A stretch of DNA of 64,000 bases from VAXT01 sp035318925 (GTDB lineage Bacteria; Actinomycetota; Thermoleophilia; Gaiellales; Gaiellaceae). Where the stretch lies: assembly GCA_035318925.1 (NCBI GenBank), contig DATHDS010000012.1, positions 62,001-126,000 of the forward strand, in the 5' to 3' direction. A program made the translations under genes and the position numbers. The notes under the pieces were generated by a model. The model saw nothing but the letters and a program-made list of their open reading frames with translations. It made no database searches and was not told the DNA's origin. This document shows positions 41,779-51,412 of the stretch, one piece after another. Numbering within the stretch: the first letter of the stretch is position 1; every line of letters begins with the position of its first letter.

Positions 41779-42390
41779 TCAGGCGTTCGTGTAATCGAAG
41801 GTCGAGAAGACGGCGTGCCGGCTCGAGAGGTCCCAGCTCATCTCCGGGAGGTCGACCTTGAACCGCTCGCCCTGGGCGATCTCACCGTCGCGCCAGATGA
41901 AGCCGCTCTTCTTGACGATCCGCACCTCGTTCTCGTCCCCGGTGACCGGGTTCGTGAGGGGCGTCATCCGACTATCGGTCACGCCCTCGATCGAGACCCG
42001 TGAGCGCCTTCCGTCCACGGTGATGTCGATCGTCGCCCGGTCGACTGCAGTCTTCTCTTCGAGCATCGAGTTGAAGATCTCGTAGAGCCCCCAGCCCTCC
42101 TCCCCGCGCCAGATTCGCGCGAGCGCTTCGTACTGGTCATTACCGGCACAGTCGATGTAGGCGTGCCCTCGGCCGCCTCCTTCGTGGATGGGGCCCGGCC
42201 ACCAGAGCGCCCACGACGCCTTGGCGCCGGCGAGCTGGACGTCGTCGGAGCTCCCACTTTCGATCACATGGCTGATCAGGGCCTGGCAGTTACCCTCCGC
42301 CGAGGTCGGGAAACCACGGAAGTTGCAGCCGCAGCCGGGGTCGCAGTTGCAGAACTCGAGGTACGTACCGGCGATTCGCCAGGCGGCCAT
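41779..42390 (-). CDS. DUF1326 family protein
   Basis: 203 aa. Begins WRIAGTYLEFCNCDPGCGCNFRGFPTS, the cysteine-rich opening of DUF1326 proteins; GRGHAYIDCAG follows. Function unknown; the CNCDPGCGC cluster suggests metal binding. ATG 42390 has AATACT 8 nt upstream and no SD. Divergent from a small barrel protein gene with 61 bp between. Confidence 0.8.
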   Translation of the reverse strand: MAAWRIAGTYLEFCNCDPGCGCNFRGFPTSAEGNCQALISHVIESGSSDDVQLAGAKASWALWWPGPIHEGGGRGHAYIDCAGNDQYEALARIWRGEEGWGLYEIFNSMLEEKTAVDRATIDITVDGRRSRVSIEGVTDSRMTPLTNPVTGDENEVRIVKKSGFIWRDGEIAQGERFKVDLPEMSWDLSSRHAVFSTFDYTNA

Positions 42391-42451
42391 CGCGGCACAG
42401 TATTTCTCGCGGGCGTAGAGTCGGGCGAGAGAAGCGACCAAGGAGGCAACG

Positions 42452-42760
42452 ATGGCAATCGGTGTCCTGCTCGACATTCCAGGTGGAACCCGCGAGCAAT
42501 ACGAAGAGGTCAACCAGAGGGCCTTCGGCGACCCGAAGGGACCCGCCGAGCCCCCCACAGGCCTGATCCTCCATACCTCAGGCGCCACTTCGACCGGCTG
42601 GCGGATCTTCGACGTCTGGGAGACGAACGAAGACTTCGAGCGCTTCAACGACGAGCTCATCATGCCCGCGGTCGAGGGCATGGATCTGCCGCAAATCCCG
42701 CCGGAGATCTACGAGCTCACGAACATCATCAGCGGGCGCATCACGGCGCAGACGACGTAA
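42452..42760 (+). CDS. Small protein, probable dimeric alpha/beta barrel
   Basis: 102 aa. HTSGATSTGWRIFDVWETNEDFERFNDE resembles ABM-like actinobacterial proteins. No function assignable. Strong AAGGAGG SD before ATG 42452. Third small alpha/beta-barrel-type gene in the neighbourhood; ends 10 bp from the convergent dnaE stop. Confidence 0.65.
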   Translation: MAIGVLLDIPGGTREQYEEVNQRAFGDPKGPAEPPTGLILHTSGATSTGWRIFDVWETNEDFERFNDELIMPAVEGMDLPQIPPEIYELTNIISGRITAQTT

Positions 42761-42769
42761 CGAGAACCG

Positions 42770-45700
42770 TCAGGCGACTGCGGCCTCGCCGAGGAGCGAC
42801 TTGACCTCGGCGAAGAAGTCCGGCTCCGGCTTGACCCGGTAGTCCGGCCCGAGCGCGAGCGTCGTCTCGCCCTGCGACGTGGAGATGGCGACGATCACCG
42901 GCGTCTCGCCGGGGAACTCCTTCACGACCCCGGCGAGGCTCCGGACGATCCCGGCCGGCGCCTTCCGCCCATCGACGCGCAACCGCACCTCGCGCCGCTC
43001 CGGTGTGGCCTCGAACGCGGCCACCTCGATCGCGATCAGCTTCGTCTCGCCCTCCTGCTTGTGGTCGACCCGGCCCTTCACCACGAGCACGGTGTCGAGC
43101 TCGATCAGGTCGCGCGCCGCCCCGTAGACCGAGTTGAAGACGACGACCTCGACCGAGCCCGCGAGATCGTCGAGGCGCATGAACACCATCGGCTCGCCCT
43201 TCTTCGTGGTCAGCTGCTTGATCGCGCCGACGATGCCGCCGACGGTGACGATCTCGCCATCGCGGCGCTTCTCGGCCTCCGCGAGCCCGCAGTCGGTCTT
43301 GCGCCGCAGCTGCTCGCGGATCGCCTGGAGTGGATGCTCCGAGACGTAGACGCCGAGCGTCTCCTTCTCCATCCGCAGGAGCTCGTTCTTGTCGAGCTCG
43401 AGCACCGGAACCGGCGGATGCTGCTCCGGCCGCGACGCGTCCTCGTCTCCGAGGTCGAAGATCGAGCCCTGCCCGGCAAGCCGGTCGGCCTGCATGCGGC
43501 CGCCCCACGCGGTGGCGGAGTCGAGCACGGCGATCATCCCGCCGCGCGAGTCGCCGGTGGAGTCGAACGCGCCGCAGCGGACGAGGGCCTCGAGCGCGCG
43601 CTTGTTCGCGACCTGCGGATCGACGCGCTCGGCGAAGTCCCAGATCGAGGTGAATGCGCCACCGTCCGCGCGCGCGGCGACGATCGCCCGCGCCGCCGAG
43701 TCACCGACGTTCTTGACCGCGTTCAGCCCGAAGCGGATCCTGCCCTCGACGACCGCGAAGTCGCATTCGGACTCGTTGACGTCGGGCGGCTCGACCTCGA
43801 TCCCGAGCTCGTGACAGGCGCTCACGTAGAACGGCACGCGGTCCTTCGTGTTCATGACCGACGAGATGAGCGCCGCCATGTACTCGCGCGGATGGTTCGC
43901 GCGCAGCCAGGCCGTTCGGTAGGCGATCAGGGCGTAGCAGGCAGCGTGCGCCTTGCCGAACGAGTAGTCCTGCGAGGACTCCATGTCCTTCCAGAGCTGG
44001 TTCGCAACGGCCGGCGGCGTGTCGGTCTGCGCACAGCCCTCGAGGAACTTCTCCTTGAGCGACGCCATCAGCTCGTGGATCTTCTTGCCGATCGCCTTGC
44101 GCAGGTCGTCGGCCTCGGCCGGCGAGAAGCCCGCGATCTGCTTCGCGATCTCCAGGTACTGCTCCTGGTAGATGCAAATGGCGTGAGTGGTGCCCGTGAT
44201 CGCCTCGAGCCGCGGGTCGATGAACGTCACCTGCTCCTGTCCGTTCTTGCGCTTCGCGTAGAGCGGGATGTAGCCCATCGGCCCCGGCCGGTAGAGAGCG
44301 ACGAGCGCGATCAGATCCTCGAAGACAGTCGGCCGCACCTGCTTCAGGGCCTCGCGCATGCCTGAGGACTCGAACTGGAAGACGCCGATCGAATCGCCGC
44401 GCGCGAGCATCTCGTACGTCTTCCGATCGTCCATCGGCAGCTTCGCGATGTCGAGCCCGCCGCCGATCAGGTCGACCGCCTTGTCGATCACGTCGAGGTT
44501 GCGCAGCCCGAGGAAGTCCATCTTCAGCAGGCCGAGCGCCTCGACGTCCCACATCCCGAACTGCGTCACCGTCTCCTGGCCTTCGCCCTTGCGCTGGAGC
44601 GGGACGACGTCGGTCAGCGGCCGGTCGGAGATGACGACCCCGGCGGCGTGGATCGAGTCCTGCCGGACGAGGCCTTCAAGCGGCTTGGCCAGGTCGACGA
44701 TCTCGCGCACCTGCGGGTCGTTGTCGTAGGCCGCCTTCAGCTCGGCGCCGGGCTTCAGGCACTCGTCGAGGTAGACCTTCGGCCCCTCTGGGATCAGCTT
44801 CGCGATCTTGTCGACCTCGCCGTACGGGACCTCGAGCACTCGCCCCGCGTCGCGCACAGCCGCGCGAGCCATCATCGTCCCGAAGGTGATGATCTGGGCG
44901 ACGCGGTCGCGCCCGTACTTCTCGGCGACGTAGTTGATGACGCGGTCGCGGCCGGCGACCGAGAAATCGATGTCCATGTCGGGCATCGACTTCCGCCCCG
45001 GGTTGAGGAAGCGCTCGAAGAGGAGCTCGTAGCGGATCGGGTCCACGTCGGTGATCTCGAGGCAGTACGCGGCGAGCGAGCCGGCCGTCGAGCCGCGGCC
45101 CGGGCCGACCGAGACGCCGTTGCGCTTGGCGAAGTTGACGAAGTCCCAGACGATCAGGAAGTAGTCGGAGAAGCCCATCTCCCGGATCGTCTTCAGCTCG
45201 TATTGGAGTCGCTCCTGGAGCTCGGGCGTGGCGCGGTCGTACCGCTTGGCCAGGCCCTTCTCGCACAGCTCGACGAGGTAGTCGAAGGCATCGCGGCCTT
45301 CCGGCACCGGGTATTTCGGCAAGCGGATCGTGCCGAGCTCGATCTCGACGTTGCACCGCTCGGCGACCTCGAGCGTCCGCGCCACGGCGGCCGGGTACTC
45401 GGCGAAGTCCAGGGCCATCTCCTCCGGGGTCTTGAAGTAGAACTGGTCGGTGTCGAAGCGCCAGTGGTTCGGGTTCTTCAGCGAGTCGCCGGACTGGATG
45501 CAGAGGAGCGCCTCGTGCGCGCGCGCGTCCTCGTGCAGGAGGTAGTGGACGTCGCCGGTCGCGACGAGCGGCAGGCCCGTGCCCTCGGCGAGACGGGCAA
45601 GCAGCGGGTTGATGCGGGCCTGCTGGTCGAGCCCCGCGTTCTGGATCTCGACGTAGGTCGAGTCGCGCCCGAAGACCTGGACAAGCCGGTCGAGGTCGGC

Positions 45701-46168
45701 CGCCGCGTCGGCTTCGCGCGATTCCTCGAGCGCCTTCGAGACGCGCCCGGAGAGACAGCCGGAGAGCGCGATCAACCCCGGCGAGTGCGTCTCGAGCAGG
45801 CTCCAGTCGACGCGCGGCTTGTAGTAATACCCCTGCAAATACCCCGCTGAGGCGAGCTTGATGAGGTTGCCGTAGCCCTCGTTCGACTCGGCGAGCAGCG
45901 TCAGGTGCGCGTACCCCTTCTCCTGCTTCGACGCGTCGTCGCAAACGTAGACCTCGCAGCCGATGATCGGCTTGACGCCCTGCTCGCCGGCGTGCTTGAA
46001 GAGCTGGATCGCCCCGGCGAGCGACCCGTGGTCGGTGAGCCCGACGGCGGGCATCTCGAGCTCGGCCGCTCGCGCGGCCAGACCCGGGATACGGCAAGCC
46101 CCATCGAGGATCGAGTACTCGGAGTGGACGTGCAGGTGGACGAAGTCGGCGGCCAACGGACGGCCCAT
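42770..46168 (-). CDS. dnaE: DNA polymerase III alpha subunit
   Basis: 1132 aa, normal for DnaE1. N-terminal PHP domain (FVHLHVHSEYSILDGA), catalytic aspartates in PDMDIDFS, tandem HhH, and a C-terminal OB-fold (IVTVGGIVGAIKQLTTKKGEPMVF). Replicative polymerase. No stop or frameshift seen over 3.4 kb. ATG start; divergent from the DUF2269 gene. Confidence 0.96.
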   Translation of the reverse strand: MGRPLAADFVHLHVHSEYSILDGACRIPGLAARAAELEMPAVGLTDHGSLAGAIQLFKHAGEQGVKPIIGCEVYVCDDASKQEKGYAHLTLLAESNEGYGNLIKLASAGYLQGYYYKPRVDWSLLETHSPGLIALSGCLSGRVSKALEESREADAAADLDRLVQVFGRDSTYVEIQNAGLDQQARINPLLARLAEGTGLPLVATGDVHYLLHEDARAHEALLCIQSGDSLKNPNHWRFDTDQFYFKTPEEMALDFAEYPAAVARTLEVAERCNVEIELGTIRLPKYPVPEGRDAFDYLVELCEKGLAKRYDRATPELQERLQYELKTIREMGFSDYFLIVWDFVNFAKRNGVSVGPGRGSTAGSLAAYCLEITDVDPIRYELLFERFLNPGRKSMPDMDIDFSVAGRDRVINYVAEKYGRDRVAQIITFGTMMARAAVRDAGRVLEVPYGEVDKIAKLIPEGPKVYLDECLKPGAELKAAYDNDPQVREIVDLAKPLEGLVRQDSIHAAGVVISDRPLTDVVPLQRKGEGQETVTQFGMWDVEALGLLKMDFLGLRNLDVIDKAVDLIGGGLDIAKLPMDDRKTYEMLARGDSIGVFQFESSGMREALKQVRPTVFEDLIALVALYRPGPMGYIPLYAKRKNGQEQVTFIDPRLEAITGTTHAICIYQEQYLEIAKQIAGFSPAEADDLRKAIGKKIHELMASLKEKFLEGCAQTDTPPAVANQLWKDMESSQDYSFGKAHAACYALIAYRTAWLRANHPREYMAALISSVMNTKDRVPFYVSACHELGIEVEPPDVNESECDFAVVEGRIRFGLNAVKNVGDSAARAIVAARADGGAFTSIWDFAERVDPQVANKRALEALVRCGAFDSTGDSRGGMIAVLDSATAWGGRMQADRLAGQGSIFDLGDEDASRPEQHPPVPVLELDKNELLRMEKETLGVYVSEHPLQAIREQLRRKTDCGLAEAEKRRDGEIVTVGGIVGAIKQLTTKKGEPMVFMRLDDLAGSVEVVVFNSVYGAARDLIELDTVLVVKGRVDHKQEGETKLIAIEVAAFEATPERREVRLRVDGRKAPAGIVRSLAGVVKEFPGETPVIVAISTSQGETTLALGPDYRVKPEPDFFAEVKSLLGEAAVA

Positions 46169-46263
46169 TCTAGGTCGGCGTCAGGACGCTCCCGGATCCG
46201 CGCCCGGATCGTCCTGCGCGGGCTCTATAGTCGCCCGGCAACTTTCCCTGCGGAGGCGACCCT

Positions 46264-46743
46264 TTGTACAAGACACTGCTCTTCCTACACATACTCGGCG
46301 TGTTCCTGATCGTCGGCGGCGCCGCGATCGCGACGGCGCTCGGCATCAAGGCGTCGAAGTCCAAGCGCACACACACGATCGCGGACCTCTCCGCCCTCTC
46401 GATCGTCGCCGAGCGCTACGTGATCACGCCGGGCGCCGTGCTCACACTCGTCGCCGGAACCTTTCTCGTGCACCGCACCGGCCACACCTTCGACGAGTTC
46501 TGGCTCGTCGCCGCCTACGTCCTCTGGGTGGTCGCGATCGGCATCGGCTGGCTCATTCTCGGCCGGCACACCTCCGCGCTCCACAAGCACGCGCGCGAGC
46601 TTGCAGCCGGCGGTGTCGAGGAGAGCGACGAGCTCCAGGCCGAAGCGGCGGCGCCGGTCGGGATGATCTTCGGCCTCGCGCAGAACGTGATCCTGCTTGC
46701 GTTCATCTATCTGATGGTCGTTCGGCCCGGCTCCAAGTTTTAG
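46264..46743 (+). CDS. DUF2269-type integral membrane protein
   Basis: 159 aa, four hydrophobic helices. LLFLHILGVFLIVGGAAIA at the N-terminus and the spacing of His residues resemble DUF2269. Function unknown; haem or cofactor binding through the His in helix 1 is possible. TTG 46264 is supported by GGAGG 8-9 nt upstream. Confidence 0.75.
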   Translation: MYKTLLFLHILGVFLIVGGAAIATALGIKASKSKRTHTIADLSALSIVAERYVITPGAVLTLVAGTFLVHRTGHTFDEFWLVAAYVLWVVAIGIGWLILGRHTSALHKHARELAAGGVEESDELQAEAAAPVGMIFGLAQNVILLAFIYLMVVRPGSKF

Positions 46744-46808
46744 GAGGGTTTGGCTGAACGTGGCTCGTCGCCGGCCCGGCGGCTCAGCCATGTTTCGCCA
46801 AACCTTCC
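46744..46808. terminator. Bidirectional terminator hairpin
   Basis: Long imperfect inverted repeat between convergent genes: left arm GGGTTTGGCTGAACGTGGCT, right arm its near complement (46784-46806). It sits just past the stops of both genes. Confidence 0.7.
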
Positions 46809-47600
46809 TCAGTCGATCAGCTTCCGCTCCATCGCGTGGATCGCGAGCCGCCACATGGCGAGGCCGAAGAGGACGAGCGCCCCGTAGCGCGCGAGATCGA
46901 CCCAGCCGGCGAAGCCGAAGACGGCGTCGCGCACGAGCTGGACGCAGTGGTGCAACGGGTTCAACTCGCCCAGCACCTGGCCCCACCTAGGCAGCCGGCT
47001 GAGGGGGAAGAACGTCCCCGCGACGAGGAAGAGCGGCGTCAGCACCGCGCTGACGATGTAGTTGAAGTTCTCGAACGACTTCGCGAAGCCGGCGACCGTG
47101 ATCCCGAAACACGCCCAGCCGAAGCCGGCCGTCCAGGCGATCAGCGGCACGACGAGCATCCCCCACGACGGATTGAGCCCGAACGCCATCGCGACGAGGA
47201 GCGGGACGCAGCCGTAGAGCCCGGCGCGGGTCGCGATCCAGAGCGCCTCGGCCGTGACGAGCTCCTCCGTGTCGACCGGCGCCGCGAGGATTGCGTCGTA
47301 GGTGCGCTGGAACTGGTACTTGACGAACGTCCCGAACATCGCCGGAAACGCGGCCGAGAAGAGGACGGCGGTCGCAACCGTGCCCGTGGCGATGAAGTCG
47401 ATCGTCCGGTGGCCTTCGATCCTCCCGACGAGGGCGCCGAACCCGAAGCCGAACGCGAGCAGGTAGATCGTCGGCTCGACGGTCGAGGAGAAGGTCGTCG
47501 AGCGCCAGAAGGACGAGAAGTTGACGACCTCGCGCACGAGAACGCCCGTCAGCGCGGGCCGCTCGAGCCGCCCGAGCCGCGGCGAGGTCGCCGCCGCCAT
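46809..47600 (-). CDS. ABC-2 type exporter permease (NodJ-like)
   Basis: 263 aa, six predicted helices. STVEPTIYLLAFGFGFGALVG at the first helices and FFPLSRLP(R)W...NPLHHCVQLVRD near the C-terminus match the ABC-2/NodJ family. Exports a lipid, saccharide or drug with the ATPase encoded just upstream (TGATG overlap). Substrate unknown. Confidence 0.87.
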   Translation of the reverse strand: MAAATSPRLGRLERPALTGVLVREVVNFSSFWRSTTFSSTVEPTIYLLAFGFGFGALVGRIEGHRTIDFIATGTVATAVLFSAAFPAMFGTFVKYQFQRTYDAILAAPVDTEELVTAEALWIATRAGLYGCVPLLVAMAFGLNPSWGMLVVPLIAWTAGFGWACFGITVAGFAKSFENFNYIVSAVLTPLFLVAGTFFPLSRLPRWGQVLGELNPLHHCVQLVRDAVFGFAGWVDLARYGALVLFGLAMWRLAIHAMERKLID

Positions 47601-48499
47601 CAGTCGATCTCCTCGCCGGTCAGCAGCACGAAGACGTCCTCGAGGTTCGCGGGCCGGCGCTCGCCCTCGAACGAATGGTCGCCGTTCGCGTCGACGCCGA
47701 GGACCGAGATGCTCGTGCCCGTGCGCCTCGTGCGCAACCCGGCGGCGCCGGCCTCGGACTCGACCTCGGCCAGTCGCGTCGGCGGGCCGTAGACCTCGAG
47801 TACCTGGCTCCCCGCGTGCTTGGTCACGAGCTCCGCAGGCGGCCCGGCGGCGACCGCGCTGCCGTGCGACATGATCAGCACCGTGTCGGCGAGGCGCTGC
47901 GCCTCCTCGATGTAGTGGGTCGACATGAGGATTGTCGTGCCCTCCGAGCGCAGCGCGTCGATCAGCGCCCACAGCTCCTGGCGAACCTGCGGGTCGAGCC
48001 CGACCGTGGGCTCGTCCATCAGCACGAGCCGGGGACGGTGCACAAGCGCACGCGCGATCAGCAGGCGGCGGCGCATCCCGCCGGAGAGCTTGTCGACGCG
48101 CGTGTCGCGGCGGTCGACAAGATTCGCCATCTTCAGCGCCCGCTCGATCGCCTCGGCCCGGTCGGCCCGGCCGATCCGGTACAGGTGCGTGAAGACGAGC
48201 AAGTTCTGCTGCACGGTGAGCGTCGTGTCGAGGTTGTCGAGCTGCGGTACGACGCCACACTCGGCGCGAGCGGCCTTCGACTCGCGCGGCAGCCGGAAGC
48301 CCAGCACCTCGATCTCGCCCTCGTCGGCGATCGACTGCGCCGTGAGGATGCGCATCGTCGTCGACTTCCCCGCGCCGTTCGGGCCGAGCAGGCCGACGCA
48401 GGTGCCGACCGGGACGTCGAGGTCCAGGTGGTCGACCGCGGTGATCGCGCCGTAGCGCTTCACGACCCCGCGCAGGCGGATGGCGAGCCCGTCGCTCAC
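47600..48499 (-). CDS. ABC transporter ATP-binding protein (NodI/DrrA-like)
   Basis: 299 aa. Walker A GPNGAGKST, Q-loop, signature LSGGMRRRL, Walker B LVLMDEPTVGLD and H-loop STHY. A C-terminal ~60-residue extension carries a DrrA-type domain. GTG 48499. Powers the permease encoded downstream. Confidence 0.92.
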   Translation of the reverse strand: MSDGLAIRLRGVVKRYGAITAVDHLDLDVPVGTCVGLLGPNGAGKSTTMRILTAQSIADEGEIEVLGFRLPRESKAARAECGVVPQLDNLDTTLTVQQNLLVFTHLYRIGRADRAEAIERALKMANLVDRRDTRVDKLSGGMRRRLLIARALVHRPRLVLMDEPTVGLDPQVRQELWALIDALRSEGTTILMSTHYIEEAQRLADTVLIMSHGSAVAAGPPAELVTKHAGSQVLEVYGPPTRLAEVESEAGAAGLRTRRTGTSISVLGVDANGDHSFEGERRPANLEDVFVLLTGEEID

Positions 48500-48542
48500 G
48501 TCTTCAGCATGCCAGCCGCGGGCTTTCGTAGAAACTGCCCCC

Positions 48543-49598
48543 GTGTTCTCGGGCCTGGGCATTGCCCCGCTCGTCCTCATCTTCGGCGCGGCGGCCGGGG
48601 CGGTCTGGGTCGCCGGCATCCACCTGTCGAGCTCGACCGATGCGCTCGACATGCGGCTCGGGCTCGGCGAGGCCCTCGGCGGCGCGGTCCTGCTCGCGAT
48701 CGCGACGAACCTGCCGGAGATCGCGATCACGGCCTCGGCGGCACTCGCGCACGATCTCGGGATCGCGATCGGCAACATCCTCGGCGGGATCGCGATCCAG
48801 ACCGTCGTGCTTGTCGTGCTCGACGTCGCGATGGGCAAGGAGTCGGCGCTGACGACCCGCGCGGCCTCGCTCATCCTCGGGCTCGAGGGCCTGCTCGTGA
48901 TCCTCGTGCTCTCGATCTCGGTCATGGGGGCGCAGCTGCCGGCCGGACATCCGTTCGGGCGGATCGAGCCGGCCGCGCTGCTGATCGCTGTCTGCTGGCT
49001 TGCCGGCGTCTGGCTCGTCAACCGGGCCCGGCGCGGCCTGCCATGGCACGACACGACTGGCACGGCGCCGGGGGGCCAGGAGAAGCCGCTCGGCCACTCC
49101 AAGGCCATCGTCGCCGAGAAGATGAGCCTCGCGCGCGCCGGCGTCGTCTTCGTCGCGGGCGCGACGGTGACCCTCGTCGCGGGCATCGTCCTCGAGCGAA
49201 GCGGCGAGCGGATCGCGAACCACGTCGGCCTCTCAGGCGTCCTCTTCGGCGCGACGATCCTCGCCGCCGCGACCGCGCTCCCGGAGGTCTCGACCGGCAT
49301 CGCGTCGATCAGGCTCGGCGACTTTCAGCTCGCCGTCTCCGACATCTTCGGCGGCAACGCGTTCCTGCCGGTGCTGTTCCTGCTCGCGAGCGTGCTCTCG
49401 GGCTCGGCCGTCCTGCCGCAGGCGCAGCCGACGGACATCTACCTGACCGCGCTCGGGGTCGTGCTCACAGTTGTCTACGGCTGGGGCCTGATCACACGTC
49501 CGAACCGGCAGGTCTTCCGGATGGGCCTGGACTCGCTGACGGTGCTCGTGCTCTACGCGGCCGGCATCGCCGGGCTGATCGCCGTATCGAATCACTGA
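48543..49598 (+). CDS. Sodium/calcium exchanger family membrane protein
   Basis: 351 aa, ~10 helices in two halves. The alpha-repeats are ATNLPEIAITASAALAHDLGIAIGNILGG and AATALPEVSTGIASIRLGDFQLAVSDIFGGN. Exchanges cations across the membrane; Na+/Ca2+ or H+/Ca2+ cannot be decided. GTG 48543; second CaCA protein in the window but not a close copy of the first. Divergent from the ABC ATPase gene. Confidence 0.87.
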   Translation: MFSGLGIAPLVLIFGAAAGAVWVAGIHLSSSTDALDMRLGLGEALGGAVLLAIATNLPEIAITASAALAHDLGIAIGNILGGIAIQTVVLVVLDVAMGKESALTTRAASLILGLEGLLVILVLSISVMGAQLPAGHPFGRIEPAALLIAVCWLAGVWLVNRARRGLPWHDTTGTAPGGQEKPLGHSKAIVAEKMSLARAGVVFVAGATVTLVAGIVLERSGERIANHVGLSGVLFGATILAAATALPEVSTGIASIRLGDFQLAVSDIFGGNAFLPVLFLLASVLSGSAVLPQAQPTDIYLTALGVVLTVVYGWGLITRPNRQVFRMGLDSLTVLVLYAAGIAGLIAVSNH

Positions 49599-49661
49599 TC
49601 CCGCTTCCTCGATAAGGTAAGCGCCTCAGGGAGAGCTAGGGGTCACGAAGGAGGGATGCCA

Positions 49662-51332
49662 ATGAGGCGTCGCCTTTCCTTGGTCGCTGCGTTCGCGCTG
49701 CTCGCCGGCACGCTAGTCCTCACTCCCAGCGTGCTCGGCAGCCACTCGACCGTGGGACCAAACGTCAAGGTCACCGACGACAACAACAACGTCGACGGCG
49801 GGATCAACAGCGTCACGCCGAGCAAGGACGCACAGAACAGGCAGGCGAACGAGACGACGGTTGCGATCAGCACAATCGCCTCGCCGGTCACCGGCCAGGT
49901 CGGTGACCTGATCGCCGAGTCCGCCAACGACTACCGCATGGCGCCGCACTTCGGCGACACGTGGATGCCGATTTACCTCTCGTTCGACGGCGGAACGACC
50001 TGGTTCGGTTCAGGGGACCATCCGAACGGCTACAACACGATGGTTCCGGGCTTCCCGACCGACACGTCGCCCCAGGGCCTCGCGTCGCCGCTGCTCGGCC
50101 TCGACGGGGCCGGCGACCCGGTGGTCCGCTTCGACCGAGACGGCAACCTGCTCGTCGGCGGAATCGCGTTCAACCGGAACCGCGACCCGGGTGAGCGCCC
50201 GCTCGACACGGTCGGGTTCGTCGCGCGCTACGCGTACACGCCCGGAAGCCCGGCGACTCCAAGCACGACGACGTCCGCCGGCGCACCCCCGAACTTCACC
50301 TACCAGGGGACGACGATCGTCGACCGCGGCGCCGTCGGCTTCGCAATCTCCCCGTCCGTGGGCTTCGCGGGCAACTTCACCGACAAGCCGTGGATGGAGA
50401 TCGATCTCAACACGCCGTCCGCAAGCCCGTGCTCGGGCAACGTCTACTACGCGGACACGAACTTCCACGGTGCGCTCGGCGGATCGCCGGTCATGTTCAG
50501 CCGCTCGACCGACGGCGGTGTGACGTGGACGTCTCCGCACCAGATCTCCAACGGCGGACAGTCCGGTGCCTCGCACAACCAGGGCGCCGACATCGCCGTG
50601 GCCGCAAACGGGACGATCTACGTCGCGTTCGAGGCCTTCAGCCAGCAGGGGCTGGACACGATCAACTTCGTCAAGTCGACGGATTGCGGCCGCCACTGGA
50701 CGCAGCCGCTGGCCCTGAACACGATCAACGCACCGCAGGCGCCAGGTGTGGCCATGCGGACGCCGACGTTCGCGTTCCTCGCCACCGACACGACGAACTC
50801 GAACATCGTCTATGCCGCCTACCAGAGCTTGGTCGGGGATGACTACGACATCTACGCCCAGCGCTCGACCAACGGGGGCGCGTCGTGGAGCTCCGCCGTC
50901 CAGGTGAACGACGATCCGGGGGCCCGGCACCAGATCTTCCCGACGATCGAGGTGTCACACGGCACGCTGAGCGTCGCCTGGTACGACTTCCGGAACTCGG
51001 TGACGCCGGACAACGAGGCGCTCGACGTCTACTACTCGTGCACGAACTGCAACGGCGCCGTCTGGCCGTCGTTCGACACGCCGCAGCGCGTGACGAACAT
51101 CTCGCACAACCCCGAATGCCTGCTCTTCGGAGGAGGGACCGCAGCGTTCCACGGGGACTACATCGAGCTCGACGCGTTCTGGAACGGGGTGAACAACATC
51201 GTCCACGTCGCGTGGGCCGACAACCGTGACGTGACGCCTTGCGATCTCGACCCGGCGCCCGGTCCGCCGTCGGGAAATACCGGCAACCGCAACCAGAACA
51301 TCTACGAAGCCAAGCTCACCGTCGGCCCGTAA
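49662..51332 (+). CDS. Secreted BNR-repeat (sialidase-fold) protein
   Basis: 556 aa. Signal peptide (LVAAFALLAGTLVL) and a beta-propeller with Asp-box repeats SFDGGTTW, STDGGVTW, STDCGRHW and STNGGASW. Catalytic sialidase residues (Arg triad, Tyr/Glu) were not identified, so a carbohydrate-binding or unknown extracellular role is equally likely. ATG 49662 has AAGGAGG at 7 nt; ATG 49656 is too close to it. Followed by a terminator hairpin. Confidence 0.8.
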   Translation: MRRRLSLVAAFALLAGTLVLTPSVLGSHSTVGPNVKVTDDNNNVDGGINSVTPSKDAQNRQANETTVAISTIASPVTGQVGDLIAESANDYRMAPHFGDTWMPIYLSFDGGTTWFGSGDHPNGYNTMVPGFPTDTSPQGLASPLLGLDGAGDPVVRFDRDGNLLVGGIAFNRNRDPGERPLDTVGFVARYAYTPGSPATPSTTTSAGAPPNFTYQGTTIVDRGAVGFAISPSVGFAGNFTDKPWMEIDLNTPSASPCSGNVYYADTNFHGALGGSPVMFSRSTDGGVTWTSPHQISNGGQSGASHNQGADIAVAANGTIYVAFEAFSQQGLDTINFVKSTDCGRHWTQPLALNTINAPQAPGVAMRTPTFAFLATDTTNSNIVYAAYQSLVGDDYDIYAQRSTNGGASWSSAVQVNDDPGARHQIFPTIEVSHGTLSVAWYDFRNSVTPDNEALDVYYSCTNCNGAVWPSFDTPQRVTNISHNPECLLFGGGTAAFHGDYIELDAFWNGVNNIVHVAWADNRDVTPCDLDPAPGPPSGNTGNRNQNIYEAKLTVGP

Positions 51333-51351
51333 AGCGGCGGTGACCGCGCTG

Positions 51352-51382
51352 GTGGAGGGAGCCCGCACAGGGCTCCCTCCAC
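51352..51382 (+). terminator. Terminator hairpin after the BNR-repeat gene
   Basis: Perfect 13-bp stem GTGGAGGGAGCCC / GGGCTCCCTCCAC with a 5-nt loop, 19 bases after the stop. No T-run follows. Confidence 0.7.
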
Positions 51383-51412
51383 TACGATGCCCCGGCTGCG
51401 GCGAGGACACTG

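Noticed and set aside
42452..42760. Toxin-antitoxin pair with the DUF1326 gene
   Set aside because: The genes are divergent and the proteins look like an alpha/beta barrel and a DUF1326 protein; nothing resembles known toxin or antitoxin folds.
49662..51332. Confident sialidase assignment
   Set aside because: Asp-box repeats are clear, but the catalytic Arg triad and Tyr/Glu pair could not be placed, so only the fold is claimed.
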